Shown in pieces: positions 1 to 6,674 of a stretch of 13,548 nt of DNA. The position numbers were made by a program, and so were the translations under genes. Each line of letters opens with the position of its first letter. Within the stretch, counting starts at the first letter, position 1. The stretch spans positions 1 through 13,548 of the forward strand of contig DAHWHT010000119.1 of assembly GCA_027335515.1 (NCBI GenBank), written 5' to 3'. The DNA is from Clostridia bacterium (GTDB taxonomy: Bacteria; Bacillota_E; RBS10-35; JAJYVN01). The notes under the pieces are model-generated. The model did no database searches and was not told the origin of the DNA. It was given only the letters and a program-made list of their open reading frames with translations.

Positions 1-71
1 AGGTCGGGGCAATAGCCACCCAACGACAGCAGCGCCATGGCGATCAAGGCCTCTGCCGAGCGGAAGCCGTA
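1..71 (-). mobile_element. Transposase-like coding fragment, cut by the window edge
   Basis: Read on the minus strand, this stretch gives an open frame with a helical segment, GFRSAEALIAMALLSLGGY, which runs off the window. Positions 71-25 (minus) match 7075-7121 (plus) with 6 differences in 47 nt, and the copy there reads GFCPAEALVAMALLS. Four of the six differences change the amino acid, so at least one copy is decaying. The segment resembles the helix that follows the last catalytic motif of IS4-superfamily DDE transposases, but this is a weak inference from a short peptide. It ends exactly where the structured leader homology (from 72) begins. Confidence 0.25.
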
Positions 72-156
72 GTCAGGCACCGAAGCGAGCCGCCTTGCAC
101 AGCACTGCGGAAAGGAATCCTGACGAATCTTGGCCCACGTAGATGTACGATGGGCC
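72..156 (+). promoter_or_regulatory. Structured leader element, copy 1, upstream of the DUF4129 gene
   Basis: This 5' element is shared with 6750-6668 (minus strand): 12 differences in the first ~68 nt, then a 2-nt length difference. Three helices can form. P1 pairs GTCAGG (72-77) with CCTGAC (119-124). P2 pairs CCGC (90-93) with GCGG (107-110) around the conserved loop core GCACAGCACT. P3 pairs GGCCCA (132-137) with TGGGCC (151-156). P3 contains the T and G of the ATG at 150-152, so folding would hide the start codon. No convincing Shine-Dalgarno sequence precedes that ATG. The structure is seen in sequence; the regulatory role is inferred. Confidence 0.5.
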
Positions 157-1235
157 CGATTTCGGCGGCCGCGACGGCCCTGTGCCTGGCCGCCGTTCCG
201 GCCCGTGCGCCACAGGCGGGTGCGCTCGCCTTCGGCTGCTGCCTGTTGGCCGGCACAGGCACGCTGTCGGTCTGGGCCTGGGTGCGGGGCATCGGCCGCA
301 TCCCGGGCCGGCGGGTCGATGTGCGGCCGGCGGGCGCGACGGCCGTTGGGGTGGCCGCCAGCGCGGCGGCCGGCCTGGTCGCCTGGGCGGTCTCCGCGAC
401 GGTGCCCGCGGTGCCGGGCGGCTGGCTGCTGCGGCCGCTCACCAAGCTGTGGGCACAACTGTTTGCGCAATGGTATGGGGCGGGTGCGGTGGTCCGCCCG
501 CCGCACGTGTTGGTGACCGCGGTGCCCCCGCCATCCCACGCGGGGCTGCCCTCGCGCCTGACCGTCGCGGCGTTCATCGTTTTTGGCGGGGTGGGCCTGG
601 CGCGGTTGCTGGTTCCGGCCCGCCTCGGACGGCGCTGGTCCGCGGCGTGGCGCGCCGCGTTGGCGACCATCTCCACCGCGATGGCGGAGGCATGGGCGCA
701 ACTGGCCGCCTGGGTGCAGACCCTGCGCTGGCGGGCCGAGTCGGACGGCATGGCGTCGACGCGGCCGGGGTGGCACGGGGCCGTATCGCACTGGCTGCGG
801 TGGTTGTGGCGATCCCTCGGCCGGCGGCGTCCGCCCGCCCCCGCCCGGCAACGGGAAACCGCTCCCCCCCTGCGCACGCCCGGGTTGCGCCTTGGTCGAC
901 GGGTGGCCCAGGACGATCGCGCCCGCCAACAGGTGCGCGCCGCCTACCGCCGCGTCCTGGCGGCAGCGGTGCGCCGCGGTGGCCGCCGTCAAGCCGGCAC
1001 CACACCTCGACGCTATCAGGAGGAGTTGTTGGCCCAGCACGCGCAACTCGCCCGCTGGCTCCCCGGGCTTACCGCCGCCTACGAGGAGGCCCGCTACAGC
1101 CGCCACCGCCTGGCGCCGGACGCGGTCGATCGCGTACGCCGCGGGGCCCGCCGGATCGTGCGCTTCCTCCAACCGCCGCGACAGAGGCGGACCGCCCGCG
1201 GGTCCGCCACCACCCCACCCAGGGGCGGCCGCTGA
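150..1235 (+). CDS. Multi-pass membrane protein with C-terminal DUF4129 domain
   Basis: A 361-residue protein. The N-terminal half has hydrophobic segments at about 5-17, 23-45, 62-86 and 136-157. These are followed by a basic, Trp-rich linker (about 160-250). The C-terminal cytoplasmic domain (about 260-342) shows the DUF4129 pattern: an AAYRRVL helix, a TPRRYQEELL segment and the LTAAYEEARYS motif. In many bacteria DUF4129 proteins are encoded beside MoxR ATPases, DUF58 proteins and transglutaminases; none of these is visible here, so the gene looks isolated. The first in-frame ATG (150) was chosen although it lacks a clear ribosome binding site; it lies inside a predicted hairpin. The last 355 nt are duplicated at 2961-3315. 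The biochemical role of DUF4129 is not established. Confidence 0.75.
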   Translation: MGPISAAATALCLAAVPARAPQAGALAFGCCLLAGTGTLSVWAWVRGIGRIPGRRVDVRPAGATAVGVAASAAAGLVAWAVSATVPAVPGGWLLRPLTKLWAQLFAQWYGAGAVVRPPHVLVTAVPPPSHAGLPSRLTVAAFIVFGGVGLARLLVPARLGRRWSAAWRAALATISTAMAEAWAQLAAWVQTLRWRAESDGMASTRPGWHGAVSHWLRWLWRSLGRRRPPAPARQRETAPPLRTPGLRLGRRVAQDDRARQQVRAAYRRVLAAAVRRGGRRQAGTTPRRYQEELLAQHAQLARWLPGLTAAYEEARYSRHRLAPDAVDRVRRGARRIVRFLQPPRQRRTARGSATTPPRGGR

Positions 1236-1320
1236 ACGCACGAGGCTGCGGCCGATCGCGGCCTCGCCTCCAGGCGGTGCCCCACACGCTCCCCTCCGGC
1301 GCCCATCAGCGGGAGCGCCC
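881..1320. repeat. Long direct repeat, copy A (3' end of the DUF4129 gene and its hairpin)
   Basis: It aligns without gaps to 2961-3400 at a constant offset of 2080, with 20 mismatches in 440 nt counted by eye. Weaker gapped similarity extends to about 846/2941 on the left and about 1410/3445 on the right. The repeat covers the whole DUF4129 domain, the stop codon and the hairpin after it. Fourteen differences fall in coding sequence, six of which change the residue. Confidence 0.9.
1241..1266 (+). terminator. Hairpin just after the DUF4129 stop codon
   Basis: CGAGGCTGCG and CGCGGCCTCG form a 10-bp stem with one U-G wobble around the loop GCCGAT, starting 5 nt after the stop. In the duplicate at 3321-3346 the wobble is a C-G pair, so pairing is kept. 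No T-run follows, so this is either a hairpin-only terminator or a 3' stabilising structure. Confidence 0.4.
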
Positions 1321-1849
1321 GGGGCCGGTCGGCGGGTGTGCCGGCCCGTTTCACCACCGCCGTGGCCGGCCGCCCCGCGGTGCGACCGAGGCACGGGCGC
1401 CAGGTCAACCTGGCGCCGTTGGCCCTGCTCCACCGCGAGGTTCGGCGAGCCGACCCCAGCCTGCCCCCCGCCATAGGCGCTCTCCTCGATTCCCTCGCTC
1501 AGATCAATGGCGTTGTGGTATCCCCCGACCCGGGAGGGTGGTCGCAAGCGCAGCGAACCCGTCAGCATCCGGTTGACTCGCCTCGAGTTCGACCAAGGGC
1601 GTCTTTTTCAACTGCTCGGCCTCCAGCGTTTCCACCCGGAGGTGCCCAAACCGACCCAAATAGGTGCTACACCCTACGCGCCCGCAATCCCTTTTTGCGA
1701 CAAGCCCTTGGCCACCGTCACCCTCAAACACTCTTAAGCTTGAGCTCCCGCCCGCCCCAGACTTCGGCGCATTGGCGCATTTGGCTTGGGTCGAGATTCG
1801 GGGCAGGGCCAAGGGGGTCAAAACGAGGCGGTGCCCAGCTGCGGGGACG

Positions 1850-1987
1850 CTGTGCCTCCTGCCGCTGGCTTGTGCGTTGCGCAACGGCAACCTGCGCGCC
1901 CGGGCCGTCGCGGCCGGGGACCCGCTGGGCCCCGATCCCGGCTGCGCCCTGACCGATGCCGAGGTCACCCTGGCCGCCCCGGTCTGA
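1850..1987 (+). pseudogene. Possible 3' remnant of an unidentified gene
   Basis: The frame ending at the TGA at 1985-1987 shows strong G/C third-position bias over about 45 codons. The peptide is protein-like (NLRARAVAAGDPLG, then CALTDAEVTLAAPV). Upstream, the same frame loses the bias and has no start codon with a ribosome binding site. A similar phrase, AQVTLAAAGVYRP, appears in another frame near 2060, which could mean a frameshifted continuation. Family unknown. Confidence 0.2.
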
Positions 1988-2152
1988 AGGCGCGCCCGCG
2001 CTCGGCCGCCGTTCCCCGCTTGCAGTTCCCCTGGCGACTCCCCCCGCGGGCGCAGGTCACGCTGGCGGCTGCCGGCGTGTACCGACCTGTCCACCCCACG
2101 CATATGGTGGATCGGCAAGCGGCGGCGCCCGTCGAGGCGCACTCTCGCCGCC

Positions 2153-2159
2153 GGGAGGT
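2153..2159 (+). promoter_or_regulatory. Ribosome binding site fixing the GTG start at 2169
   Basis: GGGAGGT lies 9 nt before the GTG at 2169. It is the best Shine-Dalgarno sequence in the left third of the window. It argues that the reading frame, which stays open far upstream, really begins here. Confidence 0.7.
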
Positions 2160-2168
2160 AGACTGGCT

Positions 2169-2615
2169 GTGGTAAACGCATTTTCAACGGGTCCGCTCGA
2201 GAACGAGGTCGTGTTCGGGGCTGAGTCGCACACCGTCTCCCAGACGGCTTGGACGAAGGTGCTCAACAACCATCCCTGCCAGAAGGTCTACGCGACCATC
2301 CTCGTGTTCGCCCTGGATGGTCGGAAGGTGCTGCTCCACCACACCATCCTGGCCGTAGCCCCAAGGGCCTCTGGGTTCGACGTGGCGGATGTGTCGGGCG
2401 CCAACGAGTTTGAGGTGCAGGTGGCCATCTGGCCACGGCGGGACGCCGATGCCGTCCTCCTCAGCGTGTTCGGCAAGGACGAGACCGGTGCCCTGGTCGC
2501 CGCGCACCGGTTGGTCCACCAAGAGTTGACACCGATCCACGAGTTGGCCTTCGCCGACGACGATCCGCGCGTGCAGCCCTCCGCCAAGCGATCCTCGGAC
2601 GCGGGCGACGCGTGA
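2169..2615 (+). CDS. Orphan 148-residue soluble protein, function unknown
   Basis: The GTG start follows a strong ribosome binding site. The product has no signal peptide and no membrane segment. Its pattern is beta-rich: YATILVFALDGRKVLLHHTI (about 41-60), then FEVQVAIWPRRDADAVLLSV (about 81-100), then GALVAAHRLVHQELTPI (about 107-123), ending in an acidic and polar tail. Alternating hydrophobic residues suggest a small beta-sandwich or barrel. I do not recognise the family and assign no function. The gene lies between the two copies of a 440-bp direct repeat, so it may have arrived with, or been separated by, the duplication. Its stop overlaps a possible GTG start of a short downstream frame (GTGA at 2612-2615). 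Confidence 0.7.
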   Translation: MVNAFSTGPLENEVVFGAESHTVSQTAWTKVLNNHPCQKVYATILVFALDGRKVLLHHTILAVAPRASGFDVADVSGANEFEVQVAIWPRRDADAVLLSVFGKDETGALVAAHRLVHQELTPIHELAFADDDPRVQPSAKRSSDAGDA

Positions 2616-2779
2616 ACGCGGTCGGCAACGCGACGGTGGTGGGCCTGTCCGGGTGTGCGCCGGCGCACGCCATCGGGGACGACCCAACCGACCACGCCAA
2701 CCCCGCGGCGCTGGCCGCCTACGCGCCCGCCAGCGCCACCGGTGCGGACCCGAGACCCGTGCTCCGGTGGCGCTGGTGA
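2612..2779 (+). CDS. Possible short ORF coupled to the orphan gene
   Basis: The GTG at 2612 overlaps the preceding stop in a GTGA junction, an arrangement typical of translational coupling. The 55-codon frame has nearly only G or C third bases (start NAVGNATVVGLSGCAPAHAI). It stops at 2779, but around 2740-2765 the coding bias seems to pass to the frame that continues into the DUF4129 duplicate. This may therefore be the start of a frameshifted gene rather than a finished small protein. No family was recognised. Confidence 0.3.
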   Translation: MNAVGNATVVGLSGCAPAHAIGDDPTDHANPAALAAYAPASATGADPRPVLRWRW

Positions 2780-3315
2780 CCGGTCCCCGGGGCCCGACCG
2801 GATCGCCGCTGGCGTTCCCACTGTGGGCCGACGCGACGCCTACGACCCTGTGCTCCGGTAGCGCCGCAGGCCCGGCCGCCGCCAGGCTGACGGCTCCAGC
2901 CACGGGGCTGAGCCACAGCGCCGGTCCGGGCCTGGCGCCGGGCAACGGGAAAAGCCCGCCCGGGTTGCGCCTTGGTCGACGGGTGGCCCAGGGCGATCGC
3001 GCCCGCCAGCAGGTGCGCGCTGCCTACCGCCGCGTCCTGGCGGCAGCGGCGCGCCGCGGCGGCCGCCGGCAAGCCGGCACGACACCTCGACGCTATCAGG
3101 AGGAGTTGTTGGCCCAGCACGCGCAACTCGCCCGCTGGCTCCCCGGGCTTACCGCCGCCTACGTGGAGTCCCGCTACAGCCGCCACCGCCTGGCGCCGGA
3201 CGCGGTGGCTCGCGTACGCCGCGGGGCCCGCCGGATCGTGCGCTTCCTCCAACCGCCGCGGCAGAGGCGGACCGCTCGCGGGTCCGCCACCACCCCACCC
3301 AGGGACGGCCGCTGA
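2653..3315 (+). pseudogene. Truncated DUF4129 duplicate fused to unrelated sequence
   Basis: From about codon 103 onward this frame is a second copy of the DUF4129 domain. The upstream ~100 codons are Pro/Ala/Gly-rich, contain no membrane segments and do not match the N-terminal half of the full-length gene at 150-1235. Copy-specific substitutions hit the domain signature (LTAAYEEARYS becomes LTAAYVESRYS), and 6 of 14 coding differences are non-synonymous, which suggests relaxed selection. The GTG start at 2653 has no obvious ribosome binding site. It could instead be an expressed soluble DUF4129 domain, but a decaying duplicate is more likely. Confidence 0.6.
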
Positions 3316-3400
3316 ACGCACGAGGCCGCGGCCGATCGCGGCCTCGCTTCCAGGCGGTGCCCCACACGCTCCGCTCCGGCGCCCATCACCGGGAGCGAGC
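2961..3400. repeat. Long direct repeat, copy B
   Basis: Partner of 881-1320 at offset 2080, in the same orientation, with no gaps and 20 mismatches counted. It includes the DUF4129 stop codon and the following hairpin. Confidence 0.9.
3321..3346 (+). terminator. Hairpin after the duplicated DUF4129 stop codon
   Basis: CGAGGCCGCG and CGCGGCCTCG form a perfect 10-bp stem with the loop GCCGAT. It is the counterpart of 1241-1266, with one T-to-C change that turns a wobble pair into a Watson-Crick pair. No T-run follows. Confidence 0.4.
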
Positions 3401-3610
3401 CCCCGCCCGAGGCCGGCCGCCCGCAGTGCGACCGAGGCGCGGGCGCCGGAACCTCTGGGGCCGTGCGCCGTATGCCCGGCGTCGCGGGGGCCTCCGCCCT
3501 GCACCGGGCCCGTGGGTCCGGGTGGCCCCAGGCAGGCAGCCGTCATGGATCCGGGCGTGGCCCTGGTGATGCCGCGCCAGCAGCCCGTTGTGGATTTTGG
3601 CAGTCCCGCC
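3347..3610. other. Repeat tail and intergenic DNA before the end of the solute-binding gene
   Basis: The repeat similarity fades by about 3445. The rest (3446-3610) shows no gene, no clear terminator with a T-run for the minus-strand genes, and only short G/C-rich inverted repeats. Confidence 0.5.
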
Positions 3611-4924
3611 CTACTTCACCGTCGGCCCGCTGACCACGTGCACCATGTGGCACCCTGGAGAAGGCTGCGACAGCGCGGCGGCGGACGACTCCAACGTGCG
3701 CTGCCACCGGGCCAACGCCGCCGCGGCGTTTGCGCCCGCTCCGATCCGCGTCAACGAAGCGGGTGTCTGCGAGAGAAACATTCCCGGCGCATGCAACGCC
3801 TGGCGTATCTGGTATGGCACATCCGTGTAGCCGCGAAACTGGAAGCGCGCGGCCGCCGCGGGGAGCTTGCCCTGGCCCCGGTGCCAAAAGTCGCGCAGCG
3901 CCTGGGCCGCGAGCACCGGCGGCAGCCCCAGCGTGGCCAGCAAACGCTGCTGAGCGGGCGCATACAACCAACCCATGAAACGCACAAGCGCCGCGGCCTG
4001 ATGGGAGTGGGGTTGCGCCGCCAGGCCGGTGGTATGCCAGGCCGGCACTGCGGGCATCCGGGGTAGCGTGGGGAAAGGTTCCGGCCGCTCGGTTCCAGCC
4101 GGAACGCCCGGCGGCATGAAGGCAAACACGCACGATGCCGAGCGGGAACCCTTGAAACCGTGCCGCTCAAAATCGAACAGCACCGCATTGGCGCTGGGCC
4201 CGGCGCTCCATCCGTAGCGGGTGCCGATGCTGGCCAGGTTTGCGGTCGCCGTTGCCGCTGCCACGAAGTCCAGCGCGCCGTTCCGCGCCAAAGCCCCACC
4301 CAACCCCAGCACCAGGGCGCCCCAGAGGTTCAAATCGCCCCAGCCGAGCCCGACCAGCGGCGGCCCCGCACGCAGCGTCGTCGATGCGCGATGCGCCGCC
4401 AGCGCCGCGATCACGGCGCTGAAACTCCAGGGCCGGGTCCGCCCAACCTTCAGCTTCCGAAGCAAGGAATCGTTGACGTAGAACTGAACCTCCCGCATGC
4501 CCACGGGCAGGGCGGTAACCGCGCCACACGCGGCTGTGAACCGCGCCACCACCTGTGGCAGCAACCGACCAAGATCGAGGTTGGCGCCCTTCAGATACGG
4601 GTGGAGGTCCACCATCCCCCCTTGGGATACTTCCACAACATCCGCATGTGGCGGCGGCATTTCACCAGACGCGAAGGGTTGGTTGGCGATCGACACCGAT
4701 ATCCCGGGCACGAACTCCACGGGAAACGGGGCGCCGTCCCGCCGCCACGCCACCAGGAGCGCATGGCGCGCGCCATACAGCGACGGGGAGAAGATGCGCA
4801 TGCGCTTTGCCTTGGTGCCAACCGCCGGAGCGCTGGCGCAGCCTGCCAAGCCCGCGCCGGTACCGACCACCCCTGCCAGCATCAACCTTCTTCCCACTGC
4901 GCGTGGTCGGCGAGGCCCCACCAT
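3611..4924 (-). CDS. Solute-binding-protein-like lipoprotein
   Basis: 437 residues. The ATG at 4924 follows GGAGG with 8 nt spacing, so it is preferred over the in-frame TTG at 4939. The N-terminus has a twin-arginine pair (GRRLML, about 11-16), a hydrophobic stretch and the lipobox LAGC with Cys29, so the mature protein should be lipid-anchored outside the membrane. The mature part follows the ABC-type substrate-binding layout: an early beta strand (MRIFSP), a VEVSQGGMVDLHPYL segment like that in sugar-binding proteins, an LPVG strand, and a C-terminal helical lobe (ALVRFMGWLYAPAQQRLLAT). The ligand cannot be predicted. It lies 188 nt downstream of a second such gene on the same strand. No permease or ATPase is near, so it depends on a transporter encoded elsewhere or has another role. 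Confidence 0.65.
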   Translation of the reverse strand: MVGPRRPRAVGRRLMLAGVVGTGAGLAGCASAPAVGTKAKRMRIFSPSLYGARHALLVAWRRDGAPFPVEFVPGISVSIANQPFASGEMPPPHADVVEVSQGGMVDLHPYLKGANLDLGRLLPQVVARFTAACGAVTALPVGMREVQFYVNDSLLRKLKVGRTRPWSFSAVIAALAAHRASTTLRAGPPLVGLGWGDLNLWGALVLGLGGALARNGALDFVAAATATANLASIGTRYGWSAGPSANAVLFDFERHGFKGSRSASCVFAFMPPGVPAGTERPEPFPTLPRMPAVPAWHTTGLAAQPHSHQAAALVRFMGWLYAPAQQRLLATLGLPPVLAAQALRDFWHRGQGKLPAAAARFQFRGYTDVPYQIRQALHAPGMFLSQTPASLTRIGAGANAAAALARWQRTLESSAAALSQPSPGCHMVHVVSGPTVK

Positions 4925-5014
4925 CCATCCCCCCTCCAACGGCAGCCGTCCTCCAAGGGTTCAGCTTCAAGAGACGTCGGCGGTCCAGGAGATCGGGCGA
5001 CGAGGGCACCCCTG

Positions 5015-5032
5015 ACCCATGGCGCCAACGGT
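5015..5032. promoter_or_regulatory. Operator-like dyad ACC-N2-TGGCGCCA-N2-GGT, site 1
   Basis: An 18-bp dyad in the gap between the two solute-binding genes, about 90 nt before the ATG at 4924. The same dyad occurs at 6909-6926, upstream of the other solute-binding gene, in the same orientation, and the similarity continues for 31 nt with 4 mismatches. It may be a regulator site or part of a shared decayed element. Confidence 0.3.
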
Positions 5033-5112
5033 GCGGCGTCGACCGGCCCGCCTGCGCTGCAGCCTGGCCGAACGGTTCGCGTGCGTCTGGAGACGACGCC
5101 CTTGCGGCCGCT

Positions 5113-6645
5113 TCACCCTTGTGCGCCGTTCGCCGTCCGCTGGGCGTCCACCAGAATCTGCCGCGCCGCTTCAGGCGACAGGGGCCGCGCATTCCTCCAG
5201 CAGCCCACGACGAAGCCACCGGCATACTTGGCCACGTCCTTCAGGGCAGCCAGCAGGGCACGCCGTACCTTTCCCTGCTGGGCCAGTCCAACGTCGGTCA
5301 ACGCTCCGTACATATCTTCCATGGTGGCGTCGCGTTGTGTGTCCGCAATGAGCGCCGCATTCGCTTCATCGGTCCATTGCCCGAGTTGCTGGACCGCGGT
5401 ATCTCGGTCCACTGCCAACGCCCGGCCCCATGCGGCAAGCACCCGCTGTGCGGGCGGGCTGACCAGCGCTAGCGCCAACTCGGTCGCAAGGTGGGCGTAC
5501 CTAGAACCCTTCCACACCATGACGTCGAGGGTGGACACCGGAGACCGAGTTCCCGGCAGCGGCACGAGTGCGGCCCCCTGCCGACCGAAAGGGCCACGCG
5601 GCACCGGTACGCCGTCTCGCAGCGGAAGTGCTTTGCCACTCATTGTCCATCCCACCAGGGACACTCCGATACTGCGGGCAAAAAACCCGAGGAAGACCGC
5701 GTATCTTCCAAAATACATCGCACCTGGGTTATTGCAGCTGGGGTTGCGGTAGGAGGTCACCCACTCCAACCAGCGAATCCCCGACAGGATGCCCTGCAGT
5801 GCCGGGGAAGTCGCGAAGCTGGCCTCATTGCTGCGCGCCAGACGACCCCCTGCATCCAGCGCCAACGCGCCCGCGAGCCCGGAGTCCATATCAACGCCCA
5901 ATTCTGCCAGCGGCGTAGAGGGGGTGTGGGCCGCCAAGAATGGTCGGCTAAAGTTGGCAAACGGCACGTCGGCCAATGGTCCAGAGGGGTACTGCTTGCG
6001 GAGCGACCGCAGGTAGAGGACGAACGCGTCACTTGCCCACGGGCGGCCGCTGCCGGCGGCGGCCAACGCGCCGTAGGGGGCACGGCACACCATGGGCTGC
6101 CTCAGAATGGGCAGTCCGGCTTGAATCGTGCCGCGCTTTCCGGCGTAGGCGCGCCCCAGGCGCAGGGTGCTCTGCGGAAGTGCTCCACCAGCCACCTTCA
6201 ACGCCGGGCCCAGATCCTGTGCGCGAACGGCCAGATATCCATCCAACCAAAAGTGCGGGACGATAGCGATGTCCGGCATCGGGATCGACGGGTCGTCCAC
6301 GGGTGGGTGGACCGGGCGCCCCCTACCCGTGAAGGTAAAGAGCGTCAGTGGCGGGCCCGATGCGCGCGGGAACCACTGCCTCGGACTCTGCCCGACGACG
6401 TACGACAACTCGACTGCCCTGGGGACCTTCTTCAAGGCGACCTTCATGGCTTGCTTGCACAACGCCTGCCACTCGGTTTGCGTCCTTCCCGCTTCCGCGA
6501 GGGTGGGTAGATACACTTGCAGCGTCACCTTGCGCGACAGCACGCGGGGGACGGCCGACCACACCGCGCGTAGGTTGCAACCGCCCAGCGCGGCGCCTGC
6601 GGCGGCAGCACCGGTGATCTTCCAGAACAACCCCCGGCGTGTCAT
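5113..6645 (-). CDS. Tat-exported solute-binding-protein-like lipoprotein
   Basis: 510 residues from the ATG at 6645. The frame is open further upstream, to 6762, but that part runs through the structured leader and does not look like protein. The start is supported by GGAGG at 6662-6658 (12 nt spacer) and by the N-terminus it gives: TRRGLFWK, a good twin-arginine motif, then an Ala/Gly hydrophobic stretch and the lipobox LGGC (Cys23). The mature part starts with a typical binding-protein strand (KVTLQVYLP), has an IAIVPHFWLDGYLA segment like those near the ligand cleft, and a long helical second lobe (HLATELALALVSPPAQRVLA). At 510 residues it is longer than typical sugar-binding proteins. 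The ligand is unknown. It probably forms an operon with the gene at 3611-4924. Confidence 0.65.
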   Translation of the reverse strand: MTRRGLFWKITGAAAAGAALGGCNLRAVWSAVPRVLSRKVTLQVYLPTLAEAGRTQTEWQALCKQAMKVALKKVPRAVELSYVVGQSPRQWFPRASGPPLTLFTFTGRGRPVHPPVDDPSIPMPDIAIVPHFWLDGYLAVRAQDLGPALKVAGGALPQSTLRLGRAYAGKRGTIQAGLPILRQPMVCRAPYGALAAAGSGRPWASDAFVLYLRSLRKQYPSGPLADVPFANFSRPFLAAHTPSTPLAELGVDMDSGLAGALALDAGGRLARSNEASFATSPALQGILSGIRWLEWVTSYRNPSCNNPGAMYFGRYAVFLGFFARSIGVSLVGWTMSGKALPLRDGVPVPRGPFGRQGAALVPLPGTRSPVSTLDVMVWKGSRYAHLATELALALVSPPAQRVLAAWGRALAVDRDTAVQQLGQWTDEANAALIADTQRDATMEDMYGALTDVGLAQQGKVRRALLAALKDVAKYAGGFVVGCWRNARPLSPEAARQILVDAQRTANGAQG

Positions 6646-6674
6646 CTTAGCAAGGCACCTCCATTCAGGCCCAT
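6642..6674 (-). CDS. Candidate 10-residue leader peptide overlapping the start of the solute-binding gene
   Basis: Within the leader, AGAGGT precedes the ATG at 6674, which opens the frame MGLNGGALLR. It stops at TGA 6644-6642, overlapping the next gene's ATG as ATGA. The Shine-Dalgarno spacing is short (3 nt after the final T). The overlap suggests coupling, but so short a frame can occur by chance. Confidence 0.25.
   Translation of the reverse strand: MGLNGGALLR

Larger units (their letters stand above)
1267..2168. other. About 900 bp without a convincing gene; patchy coding remnants
   Basis: After the repeat tail there is no frame with a good start, ribosome binding site and uniform codon use. 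Two patches stand out. Around 1504-1740 the DNA is visibly less GC-rich, and the minus strand holds an open frame ending at 1504 with segments such as LVAKRDCGRVGCSTYLGRFG and LRVETLEAEQLKKTPLVELE. This vaguely resembles a transposase C-terminal tail but was not identified. Around 1850-1987 one plus-strand frame has almost only G or C at third positions (ALRNGNLRARAVAAGDPLG), stops at 1987 and has no start codon, as expected of a broken gene. Confidence 0.5.

Noticed and set aside
44..877. 277-codon minus-strand open frame over the leader and membrane gene
   Set aside because: Shadow frame of the hydrophobic segments. The protein-level similarity of its end to a frame near 6700 is explained by the duplicated leader DNA.
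143..1576. 477-codon plus-strand open frame overlapping the DUF4129 gene
   Set aside because: It is out of frame with the DUF4129 motifs and is Pro/Gly/Arg-rich throughout.
4160..5752. 530-codon plus-strand open frame across both solute-binding genes
   Set aside because: It spans the gap between two well-supported minus-strand genes, has an Arg/Pro-rich composition and no start signal.
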